A DNA stretch of 64,000 nucleotides from assembly GCA_000697665.1 (NCBI GenBank), contig KL197723.1, forward strand, positions 314,876-378,875, given 5' to 3'. Shown here in pieces: positions 24,877-37,508 of this stretch (position 1 is the stretch's first letter; every line of letters starts with the position of its first letter). The notes beneath the pieces are model-generated. The model was not told the origin of the DNA. It made no database searches and worked only from the letters and a program-made list of their open reading frames with translations. The position numbers were made by a program, and so were the translations under genes. The DNA is from Jaapia argillacea MUCL 33604. Taxonomy: Eukaryota > Basidiomycota > Agaricomycetes > Jaapiales > Jaapiaceae.

Positions 24877-26331
24877 ATGCATGATTCGTCGTATACCGAA
24901 CTTTCCGAGGATATCGCTGTTCGCACGCGGGAGGTTGAAAAGCTGCGAACTCTCTTGGACGATGCAGAAGCCGCTCTTAAGGAGAAGCGAATAGAAAGAG
25001 CTTCGTATGCTCCCGTGAACCACATACCAGTTGACGTCCTCAAGATGATCCTGGAAGCCGGTCACATCGAGGCACATCCCTCCTCCGAAGAGGACTGGAG
25101 CTTCACGTTCAGGAATACGTTCTCCTTGGTATCAAGTCGGTTCCGAATGGCGGCTGTACAGACTCCCTTCGTTTGGTCCAACATTTACCTCCATTTCGGT
25201 GCTAGAGACCAGGGAGAATGCACGCGGACCCCGATGGAATATCTTCTCATATGCATAAGACGATCTTGCGACTACCCGCTGCAAGTCTTCTTCGAAATTT
25301 GGTGTCGCCGCTGGGACTGCCAGTGTCACTTTATCCCAATCGTCATGTCTCTTCGCCAAGAATTTCGCAGATCCAGGACATTCCGCGTGGTGGTACATGG
25401 TGAGGGAACTGTTGGTAATTTGCGGGATATGACCGGCTCATTGCTTGACGAGCTGTATCTGGACTGTGACGAGTACAAGCCCCCTTCCGATGGAACTCGT
25501 CCCTTTGCCCTCAGAGCTCCGCGTGTCTCTCGTCTGAAGGTGTTCCCGGATTTACCATCCCGGTCGAGCATACCTGGACCACCGACCCTCCAAGACATGA
25601 CATCATTGATCCTAACGGAATCGTCGGAGGTGATTTGCTACCGCCGAATCCATCAAAACTTGCGTATAACGGGGTCACTGTCTGCCCTTGACCTCGCCTA
25701 TAGTTGCGTGGTTCGCGAAATCTTCGCCTCCAACCAGACTATTTCTTTGCCATCCCTCCGGTCCCTCAAAATCGAGGGTGATGGAAATGTTTTCATACAT
25801 CTCATCGATGCTCCATCACTTGCTACGCTCTACGTCACACATCCCTCCGTCCCCCTCGCACAAATCGTTGACCGCATTGGGGAGGCAGGCAATTTCCCAG
25901 CACTGCGATCGTTCCATGTTTCGGAATGCGATGGGTCGTCCGAGATACTTGATCCCGGGCGGTTTATGCAGTCCACTCCCCTGTTGGAACGCCTGGACCT
26001 GTCTTGGTATGACACGTATCCACCACCATTTGCCAATAGTCTCCTCCAAAACCTCCTGGGGCCCCTGCGGCACGGAAACGGATCGGTACCGTGGCCCAAA
26101 CTCCGATGTTTGACTCTCCCCGAGTCATTCACTGGATTAGAGGACTTTCTCGTGTCTCGTGCTGAAGCTGGGAACCCTCTAATCGAGCTGCGACTTCAAA
26201 ACGCCATGTTTGTAGGAGATGGTAGTGGCAAGGACATGGTTGAATGGGTGCAACGGTTGAGGGCACCCCGCAGCTCACGCTCACCCAAGGCCGTTGTTTA
26301 CGATTACAACTTTTCACACAAGTCGAAGTGA
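24877..26331 (+). CDS. F-box-like / leucine-rich-like protein, paralog 1
   Basis: Single-exon protein of 484 residues from the ATG at 24877; the frame is open further upstream (to 24658), so a longer start is possible. The N-terminus is a coiled-coil-like helix (TREVEKLRTLLDDAEAALKE), then an F-box-like segment (NHIPVDVLKMILEAGHIE, about residues 47-64) and the usual FSLVSSRFRMAAVQTPFVW block. The rest has irregular leucine-rich-repeat character (LPSLRSLKIEG, ALRSFHVSE, LLERLDLSW). This is the common Agaricomycete F-box layout, a presumed SCF ubiquitin-ligase adaptor; the target is unknown. It lies next to a second copy at 26972. Confidence 0.8.
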   Translation: MHDSSYTELSEDIAVRTREVEKLRTLLDDAEAALKEKRIERASYAPVNHIPVDVLKMILEAGHIEAHPSSEEDWSFTFRNTFSLVSSRFRMAAVQTPFVWSNIYLHFGARDQGECTRTPMEYLLICIRRSCDYPLQVFFEIWCRRWDCQCHFIPIVMSLRQEFRRSRTFRVVVHGEGTVGNLRDMTGSLLDELYLDCDEYKPPSDGTRPFALRAPRVSRLKVFPDLPSRSSIPGPPTLQDMTSLILTESSEVICYRRIHQNLRITGSLSALDLAYSCVVREIFASNQTISLPSLRSLKIEGDGNVFIHLIDAPSLATLYVTHPSVPLAQIVDRIGEAGNFPALRSFHVSECDGSSEILDPGRFMQSTPLLERLDLSWYDTYPPPFANSLLQNLLGPLRHGNGSVPWPKLRCLTLPESFTGLEDFLVSRAEAGNPLIELRLQNAMFVGDGSGKDMVEWVQRLRAPRSSRSPKAVVYDYNFSHKSK

Positions 26332-26971
26332 ACATCGTGTGTGATCTCCCACATGTCTCTTTTCTTCAGATAAAAACCGAGATCTCATTTTGTTGATCAT
26401 GCACTGAAGAAGGTGCCGTGAGCAAGGACACCATTAGAAATTTCGGGATATCGACTTGGACCGGTTTGGGTCGAAGTTACAGCTGAGGCTGAGGCTGCTA
26501 AGCTTCATGATCAATAGAATCAGTAACCATGCTAGTCGGGAACGAGGAGGCTGCAAATGTGATGGGACGCGTCAGACACGTGCCGTCACATGCGTCACAG
26601 TGCGTAATTATTTCAAAATTTGGGCAGGTGCTATCGGTACAACCCTCCAACCATACCACATCATCATCACCTCCCATCGAACCCGTGAGGTCTCCACTTT
26701 TCAGTCGACCTCGGGTTTTAACCTGTCATTTTGAATTCTATGTCATCTCTGAATTTGAATAGAACAAGGATTACTTAGGATCGGAAGGGGCTTCAGACAT
26801 ACGGGCCCCCGAAGGTATCCACTGGCAGTCCATTCGCTGCGATTCCTCAGAGTCACTCGAAATCTCACAGGTAAGATCTCTTTCTGAGTGCTTGGTGTTT
26901 ATCTTACCAATTTTATTCTCTAAGAGAACGTGACTCCACAAGATAGTGTAGCCTAGCTGCACGCACGAACC
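26332..26971. other. Spacer between tandem F-box paralogs
   Basis: 640 bp with no gene. It should hold the promoter of the second F-box gene; the start codon at 26972 sits in a CCATGG context. Confidence 0.5.
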
Positions 26972-28483
26972 ATGGAGACTACCGGTCGGGATCAGGATGC
27001 TTTGAAGTCCCTCCTTCGCCGCCAGCTATATGCAAAACTTTGTGAAGAGGTCGTTGTCCGGGAGTGTGAAGTTGAGAAGCTTCGAGCCCTCCTTCGCGAT
27101 GCAGAAGCTATCCTGAACACGAGGCACGTCGAAAGAGCCCCCCACGCACCCGTTTACCGCTTGCCTGTCGAAGTCCTTTCAAGGATTCTTGAAGCTGGTT
27201 GCGCCAAATTATGTTCAGATCGCGATGAAGATTGGACGCTCGATTTCAGGAGCTCGTTCTCCATGGTTTCCCGCCGATTTCGAGACGTTTGCTACCAAAC
27301 AAGCATCGTTTGGTCCAGCATATACCTTCATTTCGGTACCCGAAGTCACGGAAGAGGAACCCCATCTTTAGCTCCGTACCTTCGCAATTTGCTGGCAAGG
27401 TCTGGCAATCGTGTATTACGAATCGTACTTCGGAGCTCGTGTCGATGCCAACAGTGCATTACAGAGATGGAGATTACTGGTAGCGCCCTTTCCGGTGTGA
27501 CCCAAAGACTACGGAGTCTGCGTGTTATGGTCCACGATCGGGGGTCGTCCAAAATCCTTGCAGGTTTCGGGGGAATGGCGGGCCCGATGCTTGAAAGGTT
27601 GCGCATCGAAATCTCGGAGGAGTGTGGTTTACGCGATCTTGAGCTTGCCCCAATCTTCTCTGGCGGAGTCCCCCGCCTTGCCAAAGTCAAGATAACCCCA
27701 AATCTACTAGATCGCTCCTCAATCAAGTTCGCACTACCTATCCTTCAAGGCATCGACAAACTGGTCATACTCGAATTCCTAGGATTATTTTACTCCGTCT
27801 ACTGCTCACAACTGGGGATGTTGACTTCGTTGACTCGTCTCGACCTGACCCATTGCTCTATCTTCCCCGACACCATGCCTTGGTGCCATGTTTCCCTCCC
27901 ATCGCTTCGGTCAATGAGCGTCGGTAGAGCGGGCGATATCGCCGTCTATCTAATTGCGGCTCCTTCGCTCACAAGTTTCTTTGTGAATCACCCGGAAGCT
28001 CCACTCAAAAAAATTATCTACCGCATTGTTGAGGCCAACCGATTTCCGGCCCTACAATTCCTTGAAGTCCTTCATCATCAATGGTTGTCAGAAGAATCGG
28101 AGCTTTGCCTTCAGTTCGTTCAATCCACCCCCCTTCTGGAGGGCATGACGCTGTGCGGATCTCAAGACTCATCACTGGTGAAGGACATCTTCCAGACCCT
28201 TCAGGTCTCGTCCGACTTATGGCCTAAACTCTGGCTATTAAGGATCTCTGGATTTTTCCATGGCCTCGAACACTTCATTACTTCCCGCGCTGAACTCGGA
28301 AGCCCTATTCTGGATCTCCGCACGATCTGCGGGGGGTACTTCAGGGGTGTTAACACTACGGAGATGGTGGAATGGGTGATAGAGGTAAGTTTGCTTGTGT
28401 TTACCTGCTCCGGGAGAGTTATTCATCTCTCATTTGTAAAGCACCGTCGCCGTCGGTCGGAGCCGTCGTATCACTTGGAATGA
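26972..28483 (+). CDS. F-box-like / leucine-rich-like protein, paralog 2
   Basis: Tandem paralog of the gene at 24877. It has the same order of elements: helical N-terminus (CEVEKLRALLRDAEAIL), F-box-like segment (YRLPVEVLSRILEAG), FSMVSRRFRDVCYQTSIVWSS block, then degenerate leucine-rich repeats (PSLRSMSVG, LLEGMTLCG). The frame is open to 28483 (503 residues). Near the end, 28385-28441 looks like a 57-nt intron (donor GTAAGT, acceptor AAG) whose length is a multiple of three, so both spliced and unspliced mRNAs keep the same C-terminal frame. Presumed SCF adaptor by family; substrate unknown. Confidence 0.8.
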   Translation: METTGRDQDALKSLLRRQLYAKLCEEVVVRECEVEKLRALLRDAEAILNTRHVERAPHAPVYRLPVEVLSRILEAGCAKLCSDRDEDWTLDFRSSFSMVSRRFRDVCYQTSIVWSSIYLHFGTRSHGRGTPSLAPYLRNLLARSGNRVLRIVLRSSCRCQQCITEMEITGSALSGVTQRLRSLRVMVHDRGSSKILAGFGGMAGPMLERLRIEISEECGLRDLELAPIFSGGVPRLAKVKITPNLLDRSSIKFALPILQGIDKLVILEFLGLFYSVYCSQLGMLTSLTRLDLTHCSIFPDTMPWCHVSLPSLRSMSVGRAGDIAVYLIAAPSLTSFFVNHPEAPLKKIIYRIVEANRFPALQFLEVLHHQWLSEESELCLQFVQSTPLLEGMTLCGSQDSSLVKDIFQTLQVSSDLWPKLWLLRISGFFHGLEHFITSRAELGSPILDLRTICGGYFRGVNTTEMVEWVIEVSLLVFTCSGRVIHLSFVKHRRRRSEPSYHLE

Positions 28484-29202
28484 TCAGTCCAAGGCTAGGG
28501 GTTGCAGTTGGGTGAATTGGGCCTGGCTAATAGCTCTATTTTATTGGAATTTGACAGATCTTTATATTTGGTGTGTACTACGCTCGAACCTTAGGAAGAC
28601 TTTTGCTGTTAGGTTATTGGGGGTCCAGCGAGGCTACCTGTACTATTCGTGGGCACCCGTCCAGCTTCAAGATTCCATCCCACCAGAATTCAACTCCCAT
28701 CTCTAGCGTGTGACTACATTCAAGTAACCACAATGCATGACTATCCATCGAGTCTTAGCCCGCGGTGTCGACGAATATTTTTCCTTTTCTTGTCAGTTTT
28801 ATTGAAGTGCCAACCTTTTGGTCCAAAGGAATGGCTTTCCCGGGAAACAAAGTTGATCATAACGGTAGGTACATGAGTGCATGCATAGGTAGCGCAGGTC
28901 CAGTTCGCGTCGCAAATAAGGTAGCCAGACAGTGTCATTCATTCGTGTGCCTCCAGGCGAGCGAGTAGCGGGAATAGACTACTGGGTGTGTATTGACGAT
29001 TCTGGACTCCTACGAAAATAGAAGTCGAAGAGGTTCCTTAAGCATCAGGTGTGGACTCCAAGACTACCTGTAGTAGTGTTGGTTACTTGCTCGGTGCTCC
29101 AGAGCTAAGGTCGACTATGGTCGTAACCGAAGTTGCCGACACTTGGAAATGAGAGCATCGTCGAAGACCGGCGGAGGTCAGCTCTTCCATGAGCATAAGG
29201 AA
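28484..29202. other. Intergenic region with a dispersed repeat copy
   Basis: About 720 bp between the F-box gene (+) and the DUF6535 gene (-). No gene recognised, but it contains one copy of a repeat also present inverted at about 50577-50775. Confidence 0.5.
28745..28945 (+). repeat. Dispersed repeat, copy 1
   Basis: About 200 bp that matches the complement of 50577-50775 with roughly three quarters or more identity. Shared landmarks include CGACGAATATTTTTCC, GGAAACAAAGTTGATCA and GTCCAGTTCGCGTCG. In one frame both copies encode a shared peptide with FPGNKVDHNG just before a GTA(A/G)G donor-like site, so the family may derive from an exon of an unidentified gene. Confidence 0.6.
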
Positions 29203-31463
29203 TCATTGTCGTTCGGGATGAACGGTCGGACGATGACTGGACGGCACAAACGTCAGATTTCCAGCGACGGATAAGTAGGACTTGTTCTCACCTTCGACAG
29301 AGTCTGGGATAGTCACATCATACAGATCCATAAGGTTCCGAAGAGCGTCGAGCTCAGACTCTCTCCCGCGTTGGCCTCCACCGCCCGAAGGAGTATCAAC
29401 CCAATATTTCAAAATTGTAATGGCGTTGGCACGAGCCAGGGCTTCAACCAAACCTCCCGTGACCAACGACCTGTCCTTCTCAGCGATAGTAGCCAACTTC
29501 GAACACCATGCATCGACTGCAAAAGGTGTATAAGGGAATTCTGCACCGTGAACAGCGATTGAAGATTTTAAGAACCGTTCGAGGTCCTGTAACATCTCTT
29601 GTAATCGTATTCGGATGTAACGGTGATTATCGTTTTGAAAATCTACCACCGTTCCTGATTGGGAACGGACGGGACCAGGGATGGTTTGCATTGATTCTCT
29701 TTTGCCGGTTACGAGGCTTAGAACCATGTCGCAGGCGCGGATAAAGTCCATCTTGTCTTTACTCCTGTCACTCCAGACTGTCCTCGCGTAAGAGATGATC
29801 TTGTCGATACCTTCGTAGGCGTGATTGATCAACACGACGATCAAGCAGCCGTCAGAAACGGTGGTACTTACCGCTGATAGTATATGATGCTTGGAAGCCG
29901 TCGTGGAAATAGAAGCCTTCGTTGTACAGATGCCATAGGATGGTAAACGCCCTCTGCCTAATATCCGAAGGTCGGTCCAGAAAGTCAACCAAGGTGTCGT
30001 TATGCCGCTGAACAAGAGTCCAGTCAGAATGGATGCTGTTGTCGAATGTCAGCGGTATAAGGTTCTTGAGAACGACGAGATGTAAACTGTCGCGATATGG
30101 AGGGGAAAGATTGACTTGAGGGGAGTTGTTGATATTTTGAAGAACGTCAAGCAAGATGTGCGATAAGACGACGATCTCCTTCCTCCCACGAATGGGATTC
30201 CGACTCCCGCTGAGCGTGGTGCCCTCGAAAACGTTGGGTGTCCTCCGCAAGACTATCTTGTCCACGCATTGAACAGCAGCGTCGGCGTCCATGTTATTGA
30301 TGCATTGCCTGATCACCTTTTCAAGGAAAGCAGCATCGAGGTCGACGAACGTCGCATCCGCCCAAACCAAGACACGACGATCCAAGTCGGACTGATCACG
30401 AAAAATGACAGCTTTCTCTCTATCCCTCCAATTCCTATCCCTCCTATCCCGATCAGATTTGAACAAAAGGGCATCCAACGCCCGCTTGCACCGAACATGC
30501 CACAGATACCATTTCCGTTCCGCCTTTGGGGATAGGGCACTGACTACCCTCGAAACCTTCAAACTCAGTTGACTTGATGCCCAGAGCCACCATAGGTGAG
30601 ATTTGTTGATGATGACTGTAGCTGAGACGAAGAATGTCCATGCTTGAGGTGATTTGTACGGACATCTTCTCCAGATGATGGGAAGGATTGTGGTTATGGC
30701 TGAAAAGCCTATCGCTATTGCTACAACGGCGGTGATGACGCCCGCAACGAGATGGTGGAGGGTCCAAAGAAGCTCGATGAGTCCGATGAGGAAGAAGATG
30801 AGGGCTGCTTGGAGAAGGAGGGGAAGGAGTGCCATGAGTCCGAAAACGCGCCAACTTTCTAGTCCTTCGTAGCGGTATTGTCGGAGACGGACGCTCTCTC
30901 GAGGTGATTCTGAATTGAAGAACCAGTCCATGTACTCGCGGAGCCATTGTTTGACCAGGATGGCGATGGAGGCGGAGGAAAGACTGCATACGAGAGCGAG
31001 GAACCAGAGGATGTTGATTCGGACGGCAGGCGGTGAGGCTTGAAATGGTGGGATGGTTGGTAGGGACAAAGGGGTCGTAGAATTGACAAAAGCTGGAGAG
31101 ATGGTGAAGTTGCTGAGTTGGAGAGATATTTGTGCGAGGAGAAGGTTGGAGGTTTGCATCTCGTCTTGTTGCAGCATTTGGTAAGACTGGATGTTGAAAG
31201 CCGTCAACACACCCGAAAACAGACCCGCCTATTTTATGGAGTTAAGGATGGGATTCGGGATGGAAAGGAGAAGAACGCACAAACACGAGAAGCGTGTCGA
31301 TGTCTTCTTTCCATCCTTGGACCATGTTCTCGTCGTATCTTCTGATAGCATTGATGCAATTTGTCCAACCATCGTCCGCAGGAGGATCCGAATTTTCATC
31401 TTCTCCCTCTCCTTCGACTTTTGTCCGAGCAGTAGCGGCAGTCGCGGCCTGGTGAAAGTTAGC
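29203..31463 (-). CDS. DUF6535 multi-pass membrane protein (5' end not resolved)
   Basis: Fungal-specific membrane protein, function unknown, abundant in Agaricomycetes. The N-terminal exon on view (up to about 31463) ends with DGWTNCINAIRRYDENMVQGWKED, split from the diagnostic AGLFSGVLTAFNIQSYQML across an intron near 31230. Then come a luminal or extracellular stretch, hydrophobic segments near 30960-31010 and 30780-30830, another near 30700-30750 and one near 30610-30640. A long soluble C-terminal part continues to about 29203 after an intron near 29820-29870. A donor-like GTGAGA near 29290 leaves the last exon uncertain. The start codon probably lies in a further small exon upstream of 31463 that I could not place. 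Confidence 0.75.
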
Positions 31464-31995
31464 CTATAAGTGATTCGTGAAGCAACGCTACCCACTCGAT
31501 ATCGGCCGTGGCGAGTGGATGAACGTCTCGGATCTGGGAAGTTCAACTCCTCGAGAGCCTAAGATATGGTTGAGCAAATACTATGAACTGTACGAAGAGA
31601 GAACGGTGAACTTGCCGTTTGGGGCCGGTCAATGCTGTCGGGTGTGCTTGTTCTCATTGGCGTCATCTCGACAGGTCAAAGCTACTTGAACCAGGAGGAC
31701 TGAGTACACGAGGACTGAGCACTAGGCAGGCATTTGCTGGCGACAACTGGCTGATCGCAGTCGTTCAGAAATGGAATCGAGATGCATGGCGGTGCAATAT
31801 TTGTCGTTGCCTTCAGCGAAACAAGCGAACTTCGGACAGCGGGGCCAATGTCTCGGACACGGTGCGTTCGGTACGCAGCCGCCGCGCGAGTTTGGTGTCG
31901 ACCTCACTGTTCTCCTTCACTTTCGCTGTCCTCATATCTCAAGAAGCTGTCTTTTCTCAGCTGTATCGTACCACACCTATCGGGCATTGAGTTCT
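31464..31995. other. Divergent upstream region of the DUF6535 and flippase genes
   Basis: About 530 bp between a - strand gene and a + strand gene. It probably holds both promoters and the missing first exon or exons of the DUF6535 gene. Confidence 0.4.
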
Positions 31996-34900
31996 ATGTC
32001 CGATATCCCCCTCCATAAACTCGGGAGAAGCAACAAGTCTAAAGCTGGTTATAGTCTCATCAACGACGAACCTTCTACTGCCAACGGTGATACCACACGT
32101 AGAGAAGATACCCAGATGTCAGGAAGTATGTGGGCACCAAGTTCAAAGAGAGCGAGTAGGAAGGGCAAGGGGAAGGACAAGTACACGGATGACCCAGAGG
32201 AGGAGGAAACTTTGTTGGGCGAGGAGACCAGGGAGGCTGAATCATTGAATCTCGGGTTAGAGGAGGATAGAGCGACCCAGAAATCATCGCAGGTGTGTTT
32301 CGATATCGTTGATACTGTCCATATTGCCACAACTTGGGAATGTTAGCGACAAGCGTCACTACTTCGGAAGACGCTTGGTTCAGGGAAGGACAAGTCAAGA
32401 ACAGTTCCTCTACGACCACCAGGTGGGTGATGGGCTTCATGTTCTTTACCTCCACTTAATGTCGCTTTAGAGAAAATCCAAAGCCGATTCCCTCCAAACA
32501 TTGTACAAAATCAGAAGTACAATGCCTTCACTTTCCTCCCAATCGTCTTCTACGAACAATTCAAGTTCTTCTTCAACCTCTATTTCCTCCTCGTCGCTCT
32601 ATCCCAATTCATCCCTGCTCTTAAGATCGGTCTGTCCTTCTCTTATCTACATTGATATTATCACATCTCCATTCTCACTGGGACATCCAGGCTTCATCGT
32701 AACATACGTCGCTCCCCTCGCATTCGTTCTCGCCGTAACGATGGGAAAAGAAGCTTACGACGACTACAAACGTTATCTCCGCGACAAAGAAGCAAACTCC
32801 ACAAAGTACCTCGTCCTAGGCCCACCGTACGACCACCACGACCACCCATCCGATCTAGACAACGGTCCACACACCCGTTCGGTTCCCTCTTCTTCACTAC
32901 GTGTCGGCGACTTGGTATTACTGGAGAAGAACCAACGCGTACCAGCTGATTTAGTGCTGTTGCGAACTTCAGATAGTAGTGGGACTTGTTTTATTAGGAC
33001 TGACCAACTGGATGGAGAGACGGATTGGAAATTGAGGGTTGCAGTTCCTGCTTGTCAGAAATTGCCTTCGGATAGGGATTTGCTGAGCTTGGACGCCGAG
33101 ATTTATGGTGCGTCATCCATACCACCATTGTCTATACTCCCTTAACAAACACCATTCATTCTCGCACCATTAGCCGACGCACCCATTAAAGACATCCACA
33201 CCTTTATCGGCACTTTCACTATCAATTCCCCACCATCTCCTTCAGTGCACGACGTACCAATGGTTCAAGTCCCCACCGTCGAACCACTAACAGCCGAGAA
33301 CCTACTTTGGTCAAATACAGTCCTCGCTGCCGGTTCTGCCATTGGCTTTGTCGTCTACACTGGCGCTGAAACTCGTGCTGTGATGAATACCAGTCATCCG
33401 CATACCAAGATCGGTCTACTTGATTTGGAAATCAACAGATTGGCAAAGGTGAGTGGGATCTGAGCTGATAGTGTATGGAGAATTGTATTCATTCGTCGGC
33501 ACTTTGTAGATTCTGTGTGCCGTGACGTTCGCCCTATCAGTGGTACTAGTCGCACTCAATGGTTTCCGCGGGTTGTGGTATATCTACGTCTTCAGATTTT
33601 TGATTTTATTCTCCTCCATCATTCCCATCAGGTAAGCACTCATCCTCGTCTGGTTCTGACATGATATTAAAACCGAAGGTAGTTTGCGAGTGAATTTGGA
33701 TATGGGCAAGACCGTCTACGCACAACAGATAATGAACGACTCCGAAATTCCTAATACTATCGTTCGAACGAGTACTCTACCGGAGGAACTGGGGCGGATC
33801 GAGTACCTTTTGAGTGATAAGACTGGTACTTTGACTCAAAATGGTTTGCCCTTTTTTGGTTTGTTCAGAATGAGTGGCTGATTAGATGTTGTTCGTAGAA
33901 ATGGAGATGAAGAAGTTACATATGGGCACGATGTCTTATGGAGCTGATTCCATGGATGAAGTTGCACATCAACTGGCTGTGTCTTTCGGAACTACGCTCG
34001 ATAACTGTAGGTCGACCTTCTGTCTTTATGGTATGAGTCGTGACTGATAAACTCGACAGCTCATACTAGACAAGGATCGACGTTTACTGGGGTCCAGCTC
34101 GCATCTCGAGGACGGCGGGATATGTCCTCACGTGTTCGGGACGTTGTCCTAAGTCTTGCTCTATGTCACAACGTCTGTTCCCTCCTCATTCGATACGTCG
34201 TCTGTCATTGATTCTCCTTTGTGTTCTAGGTCACCCCAGTAACGAATGACGACGGCTCAGTCACTTATCAAGCATCCTCCCCAGACGAAGTTGCCATAGT
34301 CAGGTGGACAGAATCAGTCGGCCTAACACTCGTCTTCCGCGATCGCACCAAGATTGAACTCCAAACACCTACGGGAAACCGTATCACATTCGAAGTCCTT
34401 GACATCTTCCCCTTCACCTCCGAATCTAAACGAATGGGCATCGTCGTTCGTGAAGTCCAGACGGGCGAAATCACTTTTTTGCAAAAGGGTGCGGATGTGG
34501 TTATGGCTAGGATTGTGCAGAGGAATGACTGGTTGGAGGAAGAGTGTGGTAACATGGCGAGAGAGGGGTTAAGGACGTTGGTCATGGCGAGAAAGAAGTT
34601 GAGCGATCAAGCGTATGCTGATTTCAAGCGACGACATCACGAGGCCAGCATCAAGCTTGATGGACGGAACGAAGCTATGGCTGCTGTCGTTGCTGACATT
34701 TTGGAACGTGAACTCGAACTGGTTGGTCTCACGGGTGTCGAAGACAAGTTACAAGATGATGTCAAGTCTACCTTGGAACTGTTGCGTAATGCTGGGATCA
34801 AGATCTGGATGCTTACTGGTGACAAGATCGAGACCGCTACATGTATAGCGATATCAACGAAGTTGGTCGCTCGAAATCAGTACATTCATCAAGTCGCCAA

Positions 34901-36312
34901 ACGTGGGCTCGGGATTTCATGCTTGATGTGTCTGACGCTAATGTGTTTTTTTTCCTCAGTGAAGACATCGGAGGAAGCTCGTGATCAGCTGGAGTTTCTA
35001 CAATCGAAATTGGACTGTTGTCTGGTCATCGACGGAGATTCGTTACAGGTTCGTATTGGTGATTTGTTTCGTTATGTATGCCTGACACCAGTCTATGATC
35101 GTAGCTCTGCTTGGATCTCTTCAAGAAAGAGTTCATCGAGATTGCCACTAAGTTGTCAGCTGTCGTCGCTTGTAGATGTTCTCCAACGCAGAAGGCCGAC
35201 GTCGCCAGACTTATTCGTTCACATACCAAGAAGCGGGTTTGCTGCATCGGTGATGGCGGAAACGATGTTAGTATGATTCAGGCGGCTGATGTTGGTGCGT
35301 TGTATTGGATGTCCTGCGGCTGGTTCCTTATCTGACTACTATCACCTTGTTAGGCGTCGGCATCGTCGGAAAGGAAGGCAAACAAGCGTCGTTGGCTGCA
35401 GATTTCTCCGTGACGCAATTCAGCTTCCTCACCAAGCTCCTGATGTGGCACGGCCGCAACTCTTATCGGCGATCCGCGAAGCTAGCGCAATTCGTTATCC
35501 ATCGTGGTTTGATTATCTCTGTCATGCAAGCCGTATTCTCCGCCATCTTCTACTATGCCCCAATCGCATTGTATCAAGGATGGCTTATGGTTGGATATGC
35601 CACCGCATACACGATGGCACCCGTGTTCTCACTGGTTTTGGATCGTGATGTGAACGAAGATCTCGCCCTCCTATATCCAGAGTTATACAAGGAGTTAACC
35701 AAGGTAAGTCATCGTCCATCGATTGGTTGCATTGCATCGTTAACCTGTTTCTCGTAGGGACGGCAACTTTCGTACAAGACCTTTTTCATGTGGCTAATGA
35801 TTAGTGTTTATCAAGGCGCGCTCTTGCCCTCTCTGTGTCTTGAGTCACTCCTGACATCCCTTCAGGAGCTGCCATCATGATCATGTCCCTGGTCCTTTTC
35901 GAGAATGAATTTTTGAATATTGTATCCATATCCTTCACTGCCCTCATACTGAACGAACTCATCATGGTGGCGTTGGAGATTACGACCTGGTCGGTGTCCC
36001 AACGACATTTATCTGCTGTATCGTGTTGCTAACTCCTTCGCAGGCACATTTACATGGTCATCTCGGAGGTCGTGACTTTCTTCCTCTATGCCATCAGCAT
36101 CGCCTTCCTACCGGAATACTTTGGTGAGCTGAGTGCGCCGTCTTGTTCACAGCTTCACCTGACCAGAGTATATCACAGACCTCTCATTCGTTCTTTCGGT
36201 TCGGTTCGCCTGGAAGGTGGCCGTGATAGTAGCGGTCAGCGCCCTTCCCTTATATATCATCAAGTTCATCAAGAGTAGGGTTGCTCCCGCAGCGTCTAGT
36301 AAATTGTTGTAA
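31996..36312 (+). CDS. NEO1: NEO1-type P4-ATPase (phospholipid flippase)
   Basis: Multi-pass ATPase of the Golgi/endosomal NEO1/ATP9 class that moves phospholipids to the cytosolic leaflet. The ATG at 31996 opens a long charged N-terminal tail ([12 protein letters not shown]). Exons then give [17 protein letters not shown] and [20 protein letters not shown] (near 32495-32630), the actuator motif DGETDWKLR (near 33010-33035), the phosphorylation site [12 protein letters not shown] (near 33810-33842), LTGDKIETA (near 34812-34840), [16 protein letters not shown] (near 35250-35295), and a C-terminal bundle of membrane segments (35400-36270). About a dozen short introns. It ends SSKLL with TAA at 36310-36312. 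The DGET motif and lack of a CDC50-type context fit NEO1, which works without a beta subunit in yeast. Its 3' end faces NST1 across about 170 bp. Confidence 0.92.
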
Positions 36313-36482
36313 TAACTTAGCATCATCATCACACCGGGGAGCTCAGATCTTTATGTGTATTATTCGATTCTGGTTAGTGGGGCATGCTGCTTAGCAAGAG
36401 AAGTGATAGGTATTGCAATGATGATGAAGCGAACGAAGCGAGCAAATAAAGAAATGCAAAAGAACATGATGAGGTGATCAAA

Positions 36483-37473
36483 TCAAGTGCCGTTGTTGGA
36501 TGTCGGTGAAGGAGTGTGATGAGCAAAATTGTTCGAGAAAAAGTTCGCTGCGGGATGCCACTCTGGAGGCGGGGCGTTCACGTTGCCCCAAAGCATGTTG
36601 GCGACTGGTGGTCGAGGTGAGGTAAAACCTTGAACGGCAGATCCGGGTGCATTCCAAGGAGGTCGCGTGCTCTCGTCTCTAGCGTTCGGCGCACCCCATC
36701 CTTGCCCCACCACTGAAGGAGCTACACGTCGAGACGGCGCGGCAACAACCTCATCGTCATCTGCAACGAGTGCCGACGACCCGAGAGAGACCTTCGGGCT
36801 GGGAGAACGACGGACAGGTGAGCCCGATCCCGACGTATCTCCGCCAGTGGGCCGTGCAATTGGTGCGATGGGTGCGACAGGTCTGGTGATGGGGCCCGGA
36901 TCGGGAATAGACGGATGTCTACTAGGTCCGGGAGCCATATTCGGCGGGGGTGATCCAATGGGCGCTGGAACGGCTTTCGAAGGTGGCGCGATTGGGGGAG
37001 GTGGTGGCCCACGGTTAAACATGGGTGACTCGAACGAAGGTCCAGATCCGAAGCTCCTTGGGAGGGCAGAGGGACCCAAAGGGGGCATGGGTCCTGGTTG
37101 CATGGGTGGGCCGGGCATGAATCCGCCATAGGGAGCCGGTGTGTAGGGAACTCTCGGCGAGATGTTCGGAGGCATAATACCAGGAGAGAACATGGGCGTT
37201 GATGGGGGAGGGAGATGGGATAATTGAGGTGTGATGGGTGTTGCTGGTACCGAGTTTGACGCCATCAAAGGTCTCGGCTGAACAGGAGGCTGCTGTCGTT
37301 GAGGTTGAAGCATGGGGTTGATAGGCTGAGGCATGTTCTTGAGGATCTTCTTCGGTCCCTGGTTATTGGGCGAGCGCACTTGAGAAGGTCCCGGAACAGA
37401 TGCACTGCGAGGAGAAGTTGGAGGACGAGGGTTTTTGGAAGCACGTTGCTGCTGCTGCTGTAGCTGTTGTTGT

Positions 37474-37508
<35 letters not shown>

